This document shows positions 26,281-36,754 of a stretch of DNA of 64,000 nt, in pieces. Position 1 is the stretch's first letter. Every line of letters begins with the position of its first letter. The stretch is from assembly GCA_016791105.1 (NCBI GenBank), contig JAEUNM010000072.1, forward strand, positions 40,369 through 104,368, read 5' to 3'. Made by a program: the position numbers and the translations under genes. Origin of the DNA: Rhodocyclaceae bacterium. GTDB lineage: Bacteria > Pseudomonadota > Gammaproteobacteria > Burkholderiales > Rhodocyclaceae. The notes under the pieces are model-generated. The model searched no databases. It was not told the DNA's origin and saw nothing but the letters and a program-made list of their open reading frames with translations.

Positions 26281-28995
26281 ATGAACACTTTTGCCAGCGC
26301 GATCGATCACGCCGCACGGTCTCCGCGCGGCCGCTGGTACTGGAATTTACCTTACGCGGCGGTGGCGATATTTGCGCTTGCCATGCTGGCGACAGTATGG
26401 GGACTGCAAAAGCGCGAAACGGATGCCGCCATCGATACCCTGGCGCGCGACATGCAGTGGGCGGAACAGACCATGCGCCTGCATTTGTCGGCCGACGAGG
26501 AATTTCTGGCGCAAATTTCGCGCGATCTGGCCGGCGGTGCCATGAATGCCGGGGAATTTCAGGTGCGTGCCAATGAGTACCTGGCCAATAACCAGCATAT
26601 GTCTGCCGTGGTACGTCTGGATGCGCAGGACACGGTGCGCTGGAGCGCGCCCTTCGACAGCACGGAACGGGTGGCGGGCGAGCGCCTGGGCGGGGTTCAG
26701 GCTGCCGCCGTACAGGCGGCGCGCAGTTCCGGGCGCGTAAGCTATACGCCGGATTTCGTCGACGCACGCGGCCGGCGTGCGGTGGAAATTTACGTGCCGG
26801 TGCAGCGCGAGCGCGCTGTGGCCGACGTCATTGCGGGCGTCTATCCGGTCGACGGCTTGTTGCAATATCTGGTGCCGACCTGGTTCGCCGAAAAATACCG
26901 TTTGGCGATCGTGCGTACCAGTGGCGAGCGCGTCGCCTCCGCCGCGGCCACGGCTGCACTGGATGAGAGCTTGTCGCGCAGCGTGAGCATGGAGCCGCTG
27001 GGGCAATTGCGCCTGGTGGCGACCGTGTACCGCACCGAATCCGCCATCGCACGCATTGCGCCCATCGTGGCGATCGTCGGACTTTCGGCGCTCATCGTGG
27101 CCAGTCTGGCCGTACTGCGGCTGCATCTTGCGCGCCGTCTACGTGCCGAACGCGAACGCGACGCGCTATTCAGTCTGTCGCTGGACCTGCTGTGCATACA
27201 GCGCATGGACGGCAGTTTCGTGCGCGTGAACCCGGCCTTCAAGCGCGTGCTGGGCTACTCGCAGGACGATATGGCCGGGCGCGCCCTGCTCGAACTGGCG
27301 CATGAGGACGATATTTCCTCGACCGTGGACCACTTGCGGCGGCTTGCTTCCGGGCTGCCCGTGGTATTCGAAAACCGTTGCCGCTGCGCCGACGGCGAAT
27401 ACAAGTGGGTGCAGTGGAACGTCAATCCGGTGCCGCACGAAAAGCTGGTGTACGCGGTCGGCCACGACGTCACCCAGCGCCGCGCCCGGGAAGAGGCGCT
27501 CAATGCCGAAACGGCGTTTCGGCGCGCCATGGAAGAGTCGGTGGTGACCGGCCTGCGCATGATCGCGCTGGACGGCACCATACGCTACGTGAATCGCGCC
27601 TTCATGCAGATGACCGGCTTTTCGGAAGACGAACTGGTCGGTTGCCGGCCGCCCTATCCCTATTGGCCGGCCGACCTGCGCGAAGAGCTGCAGACCGTGC
27701 TGGATCACGCCTTGTCCGGTCGTATTCCGCCCGAGGGCTGGGAAGTACGCATCCAGCACAAAAATGGCGAGTGCTTCGACGTGCGCCAATTCGTGTCCCC
27801 GTTCATCGATGGCGCCGGCCGCCATACCGGCTGGATGAGTTCCATGCACGACATTACCGATCCCAAGCGCGCGCGCGCGGAACTCGAACAGGCGCATGCG
27901 CGCTTCGTGACCGTGCTGGACGGCCTGGATGCGGCGGTATTCGTGGCCGACGTGGGGAGCGGCGAAATACTGTATGCCAATCGCGCCTTCAAGCAGATTT
28001 ACGGTTTTGACGCGGTGGGATGCAAGGCGGACGAATTGACGCGCGACTGTCAGGCCGGCGTGGAGCCGGTGCAGCAGGCGCTCGCCCAGCTTGGGCCGGG
28101 CAGCGTGCTGCCGGCTGAATTGCTGGAAGCGGAAATTTGCCACGCCAGGAGCGGCCGCTGGTACAACCTGCGTGAGCGCGCCTTGCGCTGGGTGGATGGG
28201 CGCATCGTGCGCATGCAGGTAGCGACCGACGTGACCGACCGCAAACTGGCGGCGGAAGAGGCGGACCGCCAGCAACAGCGCCTGCAGCAAACGGCGCGCC
28301 TCATCACGATGGGCGAAATGGCTTCCAGCCTGGCGCACGAACTGAACCAGCCGCTGGCGGCCATTACCAATTACGCGATGGGCTGCGTGGCGCGCCTGGA
28401 ATCCGGCAATTGGCGTCAAGATGAGTTGTTGGGCGCGATGCGTAAAGCCGGATTTCAGGCTGAACGCGCCGGCAAAATCGTGCGGCGCATGCGCGATTTC
28501 GTGCGCTGGCGCGAACCCTGCCGGGCCAATGCGAGCTTGCCGCGCATCATCGAAGAGGCGGTGGGCTTCGCGGAAATCGAAGCGCGCAAAACCGGCGCGC
28601 GCATACACGTCGATCTGCCCGAGGGCCTGCCCGAGGTGTATGCCGATCCCATCATGATTGAGCAAGTAGTATTGAATCTGGTCAAGAACGGCGTCGAAGC
28701 CATGCACGACACCCCGGCGCCGCGGCGCGATCTGCACGTCGGCGCCCGTGTTGCGGATGGCATGGTCGCCGTGCACGTGGCCGACCAGGGGCACGGCATA
28801 GACAAACAGGAACTCGAGCGGTTGTTCGCGCCGTTTTTTACGACCAAGCCCGAGGGCATGGGCATGGGGCTTAATATTTGCCGCTCCATCATCGAATTTC
28901 ACGAGGGGCGCTTGTGGGCGGAGCCCAACGCGGGCGGCGGCAGCGTTTTCCGCTTTACCTTGCCGCACGCCTCGACGCGGGAGACCTTGCCATGA
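26281..28995 (+). CDS. Membrane PAS sensor histidine kinase (FixL/TodS-like)
   Basis: Predicted inner-membrane sensor kinase of 904 residues. Transmembrane helices at about 23-43 and 262-282 enclose a periplasmic sensor domain. Three PAS domains follow (about 295-400, 415-535 and 545-665). The HisKA phosphoacceptor is H686 in SLAHELNQPLAAI, and the HATPase domain shows NLVKNGVEAM, DQGHGID and GMGMGLNIC. The AHELNQPL H-box is that of the FixL/DctB group. Its TGA overlaps the ATG of the next gene by 4 nt, so kinase and regulator are coupled. The divergent amino-acid-binding protein is a plausible regulatory target or co-sensor; the ligand is unknown. Confidence 0.9.
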   Translation: MNTFASAIDHAARSPRGRWYWNLPYAAVAIFALAMLATVWGLQKRETDAAIDTLARDMQWAEQTMRLHLSADEEFLAQISRDLAGGAMNAGEFQVRANEYLANNQHMSAVVRLDAQDTVRWSAPFDSTERVAGERLGGVQAAAVQAARSSGRVSYTPDFVDARGRRAVEIYVPVQRERAVADVIAGVYPVDGLLQYLVPTWFAEKYRLAIVRTSGERVASAAATAALDESLSRSVSMEPLGQLRLVATVYRTESAIARIAPIVAIVGLSALIVASLAVLRLHLARRLRAERERDALFSLSLDLLCIQRMDGSFVRVNPAFKRVLGYSQDDMAGRALLELAHEDDISSTVDHLRRLASGLPVVFENRCRCADGEYKWVQWNVNPVPHEKLVYAVGHDVTQRRAREEALNAETAFRRAMEESVVTGLRMIALDGTIRYVNRAFMQMTGFSEDELVGCRPPYPYWPADLREELQTVLDHALSGRIPPEGWEVRIQHKNGECFDVRQFVSPFIDGAGRHTGWMSSMHDITDPKRARAELEQAHARFVTVLDGLDAAVFVADVGSGEILYANRAFKQIYGFDAVGCKADELTRDCQAGVEPVQQALAQLGPGSVLPAELLEAEICHARSGRWYNLRERALRWVDGRIVRMQVATDVTDRKLAAEEADRQQQRLQQTARLITMGEMASSLAHELNQPLAAITNYAMGCVARLESGNWRQDELLGAMRKAGFQAERAGKIVRRMRDFVRWREPCRANASLPRIIEEAVGFAEIEARKTGARIHVDLPEGLPEVYADPIMIEQVVLNLVKNGVEAMHDTPAPRRDLHVGARVADGMVAVHVADQGHGIDKQELERLFAPFFTTKPEGMGMGLNICRSIIEFHEGRLWAEPNAGGGSVFRFTLPHASTRETLP

Positions 28996-29624
28996 CCAGA
29001 ACGGCCGCACCGGAACAAATCGTTTATGTCGTCGATGACGACGAAGCCATGCGCGATTCAGCGGCGTGGCTGCTCGAATCGCGCGGTTTCCGCGTGCGCA
29101 CCTTCGAATCGGCGGAAGCCTTTCTGGAAATTTACGGCCCGGCGCTATCCGGCTGTCTCGTACTCGATGTGCGGATGCCGGGCATGAGCGGGCTGGAATT
29201 ATTCGACAAACTGCGCCAGACGGCAGGCCGCACGCCGCTCATTCCGGTGATATTCGTGACCGGCCACGGTGATGTGCCGATGGCCGTCGGGGCGCTCAAA
29301 CAGGGCGCGGCGGATTTCATCGAAAAGCCGTTCAACGACAACGAACTGGTACGTCTGGTCGAACAATGCCTGGCGCGCGAGTGCGAGCAGCGCGCACGTC
29401 ACCACATTGTCCTGGACGACATGCGCCGGCTGGAATCGCTCACCGAGCGCGAAAAGGAAGTCATGCGCCTCATCGTGGCCGGCCGGCTCAACAAGCAGAT
29501 CGCCGACGACCTCGGCATCAGCATCAAAACCGTGGAAGTGCACCGTGCCCGCGTAATGGAAAAAATGGACGTGCGGGCGGTCGCGGAGCTGGTTCAGGCT
29601 GTAATGCGGGGGGGGTTCAGGTGA
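28992..29624 (+). CDS. FixJ/NarL-family response regulator
   Basis: Partner of the preceding kinase. The 210 residues comprise a receiver domain (YVVDDDEAM; phospho-acceptor Asp about 59 in LVLDVRMPG; conserved VTGHGD and EKPF) and a C-terminal LuxR-type helix-turn-helix (LTEREKEVMRLIVAGRLNKQIADDLGIS, written here in part). The start is the ATG in the ATGA overlap with the kinase stop. A heptamer repeat array begins on the last base of its stop codon. Target genes are unknown. Confidence 0.92.
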   Translation: MTRTAAPEQIVYVVDDDEAMRDSAAWLLESRGFRVRTFESAEAFLEIYGPALSGCLVLDVRMPGMSGLELFDKLRQTAGRTPLIPVIFVTGHGDVPMAVGALKQGAADFIEKPFNDNELVRLVEQCLARECEQRARHHIVLDDMRRLESLTEREKEVMRLIVAGRLNKQIADDLGISIKTVEVHRARVMEKMDVRAVAELVQAVMRGGFR

Positions 29625-29740
29625 CAGAGGACAGAGGACAGAGGACAGAGGACAGAGGACAGAGGACAGAGGACAGAGGACAGAGGACAGAGGACAGAGG
29701 ACAGAGGACGGATTTGTGGTCAGTAGTCAGTGTTCAGTGG
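29624..29740 (+). repeat. Heptamer tandem array, left arm
   Basis: Twelve perfect tandem copies of the 7-mer ACAGAGG (29624-29707). Diverged heptamers in the same register follow (GGATTTG, TGGTCAG, TAGTCAG, TGTTCAG) and end in TGG. It starts on the last base of the response regulator stop codon. An inverted, shorter and more diverged version lies at 30614-30672. Confidence 0.95.
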
Positions 29741-29770
29741 CCGGGCCGTATTTCTGCTGGAGGTTGGTCC

Positions 29771-30181
29771 TCAGGGCAGAAAATCGGCGACGGTGCGGCC
29801 GGTTTTCAAACCATCTACGTGGGCGAAATGCGCATCCAGGCTGACAACTCCGGCACTGTGCTGCAGGGCGCAGGCGGCAATCCACAGGTCATTGGTCGGT
29901 ATCGGCCGTCCCTTGCGGCGCAGGGCGGCATAAACGAGCGCGTAGTAATCCGCCGTATCTGCCGTGACGGGCAGCACCGAAACCCTGGGCGAGGATAGGA
30001 AACGGTGCAACTCCTGCCTGTTTTTGGCTTCGCGCGAGCCGGTGGAAAAACCTGCCAGCAATTCTCCAAGTACGATGCTGCACATGAGCAGCTTGTCGCA
30101 GCGTGCCAGGACCTCCACGATTTCCGGCTCGCCGCGCATGAATGCAGCGTAGGCATTCGTATCGACAAGCAGCGGGCGCAT
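29771..30181 (-). CDS. vapC: PIN-domain toxin (VapC/FitB family)
   Basis: Predicted ribonuclease toxin of 136 residues. PIN-domain acidic residues are visible: LLVDTNAYAA near the N-terminus, VLGELL (about residue 41), PTNDLWIAA (about 99) and SLDAHF (about 118). The ATG lies one base after the antitoxin stop, so the pair is translationally linked. VapC/FitB toxins cleave RNA, often tRNA or rRNA, and are blocked by the cognate antitoxin. The target here is unknown. The pair lies alone between two heptamer arrays. Confidence 0.9.
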   Translation of the reverse strand: MRPLLVDTNAYAAFMRGEPEIVEVLARCDKLLMCSIVLGELLAGFSTGSREAKNRQELHRFLSSPRVSVLPVTADTADYYALVYAALRRKGRPIPTNDLWIAACALQHSAGVVSLDAHFAHVDGLKTGRTVADFLP

Positions 30182-30182
30182 G

Positions 30183-30443
30183 CTATTTCCAGAGCCCTTC
30201 ATCCACCTCGTCGAAGGGGGACGTTGCTGCCGCAAATTCGGCGGCCTCATCGGCGCTCCACGCGCCGGCCAACTCGTCCAGATCGGTATGGCGAGGAACA
30301 CGCGTTCTGGCCTGTGCGATTCCAAGCCCCTCGCTGATCAGCTTCAATACCACGCTATTGACGCTGGCGCCTTCCGCGCGCGCCCGCGCCTTAAGCGCAG
30401 CCAGTGTTTCCGCCTCGACTCCCCTAAGGCTCAGATTTGCCAT
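30183..30443 (-). CDS. vapB: Ribbon-helix-helix antitoxin (VapB/FitA type)
   Basis: Predicted 86-residue antitoxin and autorepressor. The N-terminal MANLSLRGVEAETLAALKAR stretch resembles the FitA-type ribbon-helix-helix DNA-binding domain. The acidic, Trp-containing C-terminus (DELAGAWSADEAAEF, FDEVDEGLW) would wrap the toxin. Start 30443 has an AGAGGTG ribosome-binding site; an in-frame Met seven codons upstream is less likely. It is the first gene of the pair. Confidence 0.88.
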   Translation of the reverse strand: MANLSLRGVEAETLAALKARARAEGASVNSVVLKLISEGLGIAQARTRVPRHTDLDELAGAWSADEAAEFAAATSPFDEVDEGLWK

Positions 30444-30613
30444 TGCATGCACCTCTGCTAGCATGATGGATGCAATAATGATAGCAGTCCCTTGAAAACC
30501 CCCACACTGATAATCGGTTGAATTTGCCGATCGGCATCAGCAGGAATTTCCGGCGGGATTGTCCGTGACACACCAGGGTATTGGGCAGACAGGCCCAAGG
30601 TAGCCGCGCACCG

Positions 30614-30672
30614 CCACTGATCTCAGACCACTGACTACCAATCTGTCCTCAGTCCTCAGTCATCTGTCCTCT
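30614..30672 (-). repeat. Heptamer array, right arm (inverted relative to the left arm)
   Basis: Read on the minus strand it runs AGAGGAC, AGATGAC, TGAGGAC, TGAGGAC, AGATTGG, TAGTCAG, TGGTCTG, AGATCAG, TGG. This is the same heptamer register and order as the left array, but with fewer and more diverged copies. It begins one base after the secF stop codon. Confidence 0.85.
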
Positions 30673-30673
30673 G

Positions 30674-31603
30674 CTAAACCACCGCTTCCTGTTTCTCTTT
30701 CTTGGGCTTCACGAACTGCTCGCGCGATACGCCCAGCCACATGACGAGCGGGCTGGCGACCAGTACCGACGAATAGATGCCGAACAGGATGCCTATGGTG
30801 AGGGCCAGGGCAAAGTAGAACAGGGTTTCGCCGCCAAACAGCAGCATGGACAGCACCATCATTTGCGTACTGCCGTGGGTGATGATGGTGCGCGAAATGG
30901 TGCTGGTGATGGCGTGGTCCAGCACTTCCGGGGTGGTCAGGCCGCGCTTTTTCTTGAATGTTTCGCGCACGCGGTCGAATACCACGACCGATTCATTGAC
31001 CGAATAACCCAGCACGGCAAGTACGGCCGCCAGCACCGGCAAGGAAAATTCCCACTGGAAACAGGCGAAGAAGCCCAGGATGATCACCACGTCGTGCAGG
31101 TTGGCGATGATCGCGCTGACGGCGAATCGCCATTCGAAACGCAGGGCCAGGTAAATGACGATGCCGGCCACCACCACCAGCAGGGCGAGCGCGCCGTCGG
31201 TGGCCAGTTCCTTGCCCACCTGCGGCCCGACATATTCCACGCGGCTGATGACCGGGTTGGGGCCGGCCGCGGTGAGAATGGGCTGCAGGTCGTCGGTCAG
31301 TTTGCCGGTTTGCGTGCCGGGTTTGCTGGGCAGGCGGATCAGTACGTCCTGCGAACTGCCGAAATTTTGCGCCTGGCTGTCCGTGTAGCCGGCCTGGCTC
31401 AGCCCCTCGCGCAGTTTTTCGAGCTGGGGAGGGGCGGAATAGCGCGCTTCGACCAGGGTGCCGCCGGTAAATTCGACCGACAGGTGCAGGCCGCGCACGG
31501 CGAGAAACCCGACTGCAGCAAGAAAGGTGATCAGCGAAATGACGTTGAACACCAGCGCATGCCGCATGAAGGGGATGTCGCGCTGGATGCGGAAAAATTC
31601 CAT
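30674..31603 (-). CDS. secF: Protein translocase subunit SecF
   Basis: Inner-membrane RND-family partner of SecD that uses the proton motive force to help preprotein export. The 309 residues hold an N-terminal helix, a periplasmic domain with FTGGTLVEARY, and a cluster of five helices with the RND-type stretch GYSVNESVVVFDRVRE. The start at MEFFRIQRDIPFM matches the family; the upstream open frame overlaps secD. It follows secD by 25 nt. Its stop is immediately followed by the heptamer array. Confidence 0.96.
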   Translation of the reverse strand: MEFFRIQRDIPFMRHALVFNVISLITFLAAVGFLAVRGLHLSVEFTGGTLVEARYSAPPQLEKLREGLSQAGYTDSQAQNFGSSQDVLIRLPSKPGTQTGKLTDDLQPILTAAGPNPVISRVEYVGPQVGKELATDGALALLVVVAGIVIYLALRFEWRFAVSAIIANLHDVVIILGFFACFQWEFSLPVLAAVLAVLGYSVNESVVVFDRVRETFKKKRGLTTPEVLDHAITSTISRTIITHGSTQMMVLSMLLFGGETLFYFALALTIGILFGIYSSVLVASPLVMWLGVSREQFVKPKKEKQEAVV

Positions 31604-31628
31604 GCTTGTTGTCCTTGCCGTCGCGCGG

Positions 31629-33491
31629 CTAGAGGGTGCCGGCAGCGCTGCCGCCGGGCTTCCAGACCTGGCCGATCGACACGCTTTCCAGTTTGCGGCG
31701 CCGGCCATAGAGGAAATTCACGATTGCGCGGGATACCACCACGGCGCTGAACATCGAGGTCAAGATGCCCAGGCAATGGACCACCGCAAAGCCGCGCACC
31801 GGGCCGGAGCCGAATGCAAGCAGCGCGATGCCGGCGATCAGGGTGGTCACGTTGGAATCGAGAATGGTGGCAAAGGCGCGCTCGTAGCCGGCGTGAATGG
31901 AGGCCTGCGGCGTGACGCCGTTGCGCAGTTCTTCGCGCACGCGCTCGTTGATGAGCACGTTGGCGTCGATGGCCATGCCTAGCGCCAGCGCCATCGCTGC
32001 AATGCCGGGCAGCGTGAGGGTTGCCTGCAGCACCGACAACAAGGCCACCAGCAACAGCAGATTGACTGCCAGCGCGACCACCGAAATGCTGCCGAAGGCG
32101 CGGTAATAAAACATCATGAACACGGCGATGGCGGCAAAGCCGCCCAGCGTGGAATGAAAGCCCTTGGTGATGTTTTCTGCGCCCAGGGAGGGGCCGATCA
32201 CCCTCTCTTCGATAATTTCCATGGGCGCGGCGAGCGAGCCGGAGCGCAGCAAAATTGCCAGGTTATTGGTTTCCTGCGGCGAGAACTGGCCGGTAATCTG
32301 GAAGCGGTTGCCAAATTCGCCCTGGATGCGCGCCACCGATATGGCTTCGCCGCGGTCTTTTTCGAACAGCACCATGGCCATCAGATGGCCGATGTTGTCG
32401 CGCGTGGTGTCGCGCATGATGCGCCCGCCGGTGTCGTCCAGAACGATATTCACGTCCGGGCTGTGGTTGCTGTCGAAACCCGCTGCGGCCCCCACGATGT
32501 GGTCGCCGGTCAGGATGACCTGCTTTTTGAGCGGCACCGCAGACAAACTGCCGTCACGCTTGCGTTCCGGGAATACGTCGGCGCCGGAGGTGTCGCCTGA
32601 GGCCATGGCACCTTCATCGACCAGGCGCACTTCCAGCGTGGCGGTACGGCCGATCAATTCCTTGGCGCGCGCCACGTCCTGCACGCCCGGCAACTGCACC
32701 ACGATGCGGTCGGCACCTTGTTGCTGGATGACCGGCTCGGCAACCCCCAGTTCGTTGATGCGGTTGTGCAGGGTGCTGATGTTCTGTTTCAGCGCGGAAT
32801 CGCGCACGTCGCGCTCGGCAACCGGCTTGAGCGTGGCGGTGAGCAGGAAATCCGCCCCCTGTTCGCTGGTCGTGGCCTGCAGGTCGGGCGCGGCATCCAG
32901 AATGACGCCGCGCGCTTTTTCGCGCGTGGCCTCGTCGCGGAACTTGAACTGTATGCCGCCCGGCACGCGCGTGATGCCGCTGTGGCGCACGTCCTTGGAA
33001 CGCAATTCGGTGCGCAGGCTGGACGCAGTCGAATCGAGCCGCTTGGTGAGCGCACCCTGCATGTCTACCTGCAGCAAAAAGTGCACGCCGCCGCGCAGAT
33101 CGAGGCCCAGGTACATGGGCAGGGCGCGGATGGACGTGAGCCAGGAGGGCGAACGCGACAGCAGATTGAGCGCCACCACATAGTCGGCGTTTTTCGCGTC
33201 CGGATTGAGCGCGCGGCTGATCACGTCCTTGGCTTTTTGCTGCGTATCCACGTCGGCGAAGCGTGCGCGCACGCTATTGCCGTCGTAAATCATGGCGAGC
33301 GGTTCGAGTTTTGCGGCAGTCAGGATGTCCTGTACCTGCGTTTGCAGGCGGCTATCCATCTTTACCGTGGATTTGGCGCTGGAAACCTGGACGGCCGGCG
33401 CTTCACCGAAAAAATTCGGCAGCGTGAACAGCGCGCCCCACAACACGACGAGGACGATCAGGGCATTGGCCCAGCTTGGGTAGCGATTCAT
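31629..33491 (-). CDS. secD: Protein translocase subunit SecD
   Basis: Inner-membrane component of the SecDF-YajC complex. The 620-residue protein has an N-terminal helix (MNRYPSWANALIVLVVLWGALFTLPNFF, in part), a large periplasmic P1 region starting at LGLDLRGGVHFLLQVD, and C-terminal helices with ALGMAIDANVLINERVREE. Length and motifs are typical. It lies between yajC (47 nt) and secF (25 nt). Confidence 0.97.
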   Translation of the reverse strand: MNRYPSWANALIVLVVLWGALFTLPNFFGEAPAVQVSSAKSTVKMDSRLQTQVQDILTAAKLEPLAMIYDGNSVRARFADVDTQQKAKDVISRALNPDAKNADYVVALNLLSRSPSWLTSIRALPMYLGLDLRGGVHFLLQVDMQGALTKRLDSTASSLRTELRSKDVRHSGITRVPGGIQFKFRDEATREKARGVILDAAPDLQATTSEQGADFLLTATLKPVAERDVRDSALKQNISTLHNRINELGVAEPVIQQQGADRIVVQLPGVQDVARAKELIGRTATLEVRLVDEGAMASGDTSGADVFPERKRDGSLSAVPLKKQVILTGDHIVGAAAGFDSNHSPDVNIVLDDTGGRIMRDTTRDNIGHLMAMVLFEKDRGEAISVARIQGEFGNRFQITGQFSPQETNNLAILLRSGSLAAPMEIIEERVIGPSLGAENITKGFHSTLGGFAAIAVFMMFYYRAFGSISVVALAVNLLLLVALLSVLQATLTLPGIAAMALALGMAIDANVLINERVREELRNGVTPQASIHAGYERAFATILDSNVTTLIAGIALLAFGSGPVRGFAVVHCLGILTSMFSAVVVSRAIVNFLYGRRRKLESVSIGQVWKPGGSAAGTL

Positions 33492-33538
33492 GGCGGATGC
33501 GTGTCAGTGCGAGGCCGGGCCGCCGCGGCGGCCGCTCT

Positions 33539-33871
33539 TTACAGCGATTTGAGCGTACCTTTCGGCAGCACGCTGGCCACGGCATTGCGGGCGACCGCAA
33601 TCTTCACGTTTTCGGCCACTTCAAGCTGGATATAGGCGTCGCCGAGCTTTTCGACGCGGCCGGCCACGCCGCCCTGGGTAACGATTTCGTCACCTTTGGC
33701 GAGCGCTTCCACCATCGCTTTATGCTCTTTTGCGCGCTTCATCTGGGGCCGTATCATGAGGAACCACATGGCCGCAAAAATCACGATCATGGGCAGAAAA
33801 CCCGACAGGGCGGCCATCGGGTCCTGCGAAGCGGCGCCGGCGGCCTGGGCATAAGCATTCGAAATCAACAA
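33539..33871 (-). CDS. yajC: Preprotein translocase subunit YajC
   Basis: Small single-pass inner-membrane protein associated with SecDF. The 110 residues contain one helix (LPMIVIFAAMWFLMI, about 26-41) followed by the family signature RPQMKRAKEHKAMVEALAKGDEIVTQGG. It sits between tgt and secD in the conserved queA-tgt-yajC-secD-secF order. Confidence 0.96.
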   Translation of the reverse strand: MLISNAYAQAAGAASQDPMAALSGFLPMIVIFAAMWFLMIRPQMKRAKEHKAMVEALAKGDEIVTQGGVAGRVEKLGDAYIQLEVAENVKIAVARNAVASVLPKGTLKSL

Positions 33872-33965
33872 TTTGGGCTCCGCTGGCTTTAGGATAAACC
33901 GCGCATTTTAGCAGCCGCGGGCAGGAAGCCGCGAACTTTTGCAGAGCTGGCGCGGCGCGGGCCCG

Positions 33966-36130
<2,165 letters not shown>

Positions 36131-36225
36131 GGTTGAACTTCCGCAGGGGCGGCGAATTTTACCCGAGGCGCGTGCGGGATCTTGCGCAGCCGCGCCTTCG
36201 CACGCATAATTCGCGCCTTCCTCCA

Positions 36226-36312
36226 GCCGGGATGGCGGAATCGGTAGACGCAGCGGACTCAAAATCCGCCGGTGGAGACACTGTGGGGGTTCGAGTCCCC
36301 CTCCCGGCACCA
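36226..36312 (+). tRNA. tRNA-Leu (anticodon CAA)
   Basis: An 87-nt class II tRNA. It has a 7-bp acceptor stem (GCCGGGA / TCCCGGC), anticodon stem GCGGA / TCCGC with loop CTCAAAA giving anticodon CAA, a long variable arm, the T-arm with GGTTCGAGTCC, and an encoded 3' CCA. It is divergent from queA. Confidence 0.96.
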
Positions 36313-36655
36313 TGGGCGCCTATGCATGGGCGACCTTTCGGCGGCATTTTTCTGCAGCGTTATGTGCGCAGTCTGCACGTTGCTCGCGAGCCTCCGTACC
36401 TACCCGTAATGAATTTTCGATAAGCTTCCTGAGCGTCTTTCCGGCACTTCCGGCCGACCCATTTCATCCGGCGTCCGTCACGTTGCGACCAAGCTTGCAG
36501 TTCCTGCCGGCCTGCGCCATCCTTCAAATTGCGTGGCACCCGATAACTGCATCGCGGGGACGTGCAATCAAGCATTGGCGCGCTTCGCCGCTGCGTGCAG
36601 AATACGCCGTCGCGCTGCTCCGCTAGCGGGCGGCGCGAGCCAGGGGGAACCAATA
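36313..36655. other. Intergenic region after tRNA-Leu
   Basis: About 340 nt between tRNA-Leu and the small upstream ORF of the GGDEF/EAL gene. No recognisable gene, terminator with a T-run or promoter pair was found; short open frames on both strands look random. Confidence 0.5.
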
Positions 36656-36754
36656 ATGCCGGACCATGAGCCGAGCTGGGCGCTTCGCCCGGTCGCACAA
36701 TGCTGCGCGTCGCACGCGTCCAAGATGGCCGCCGGGGCACGCCGCGCGCGATGA
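36656..36754 (+). CDS. Short upstream ORF coupled to the GGDEF/EAL gene
   Basis: A 32-codon reading frame (starting MPDHEPSWALRPVAQ, ending GARRAR). It is preceded by a strong AGGGGGAA ribosome-binding site 6-8 nt before its ATG, better than any site near the following gene. Its TGA overlaps the next ATG (ATGA at 36751-36754). It has no recognisable function; the likely role is a leader peptide that carries ribosomes to the downstream start. Confidence 0.5.
   Translation: MPDHEPSWALRPVAQCCASHASKMAAGARRAR

Noticed and set aside
29624..29740. CRISPR array
   Set aside because: Units are seven bases, contiguous and without spacers; no cas genes are present.
29366..29998. Plus-strand frame translating the heptamer array as EDRGQRT repeats
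   Set aside because: The repeated peptide is a by-product of the 7-nt DNA repeat (three units give seven codons); the rest overlaps fixJ-like and vapC genes out of frame.
36131..36313. N-terminal extension of queA starting [14 protein letters not shown]
   Set aside because: It is the antisense translation of tRNA-Leu, a frequent artefact; the GTG at 36130 has a ribosome-binding site and fits the family length.
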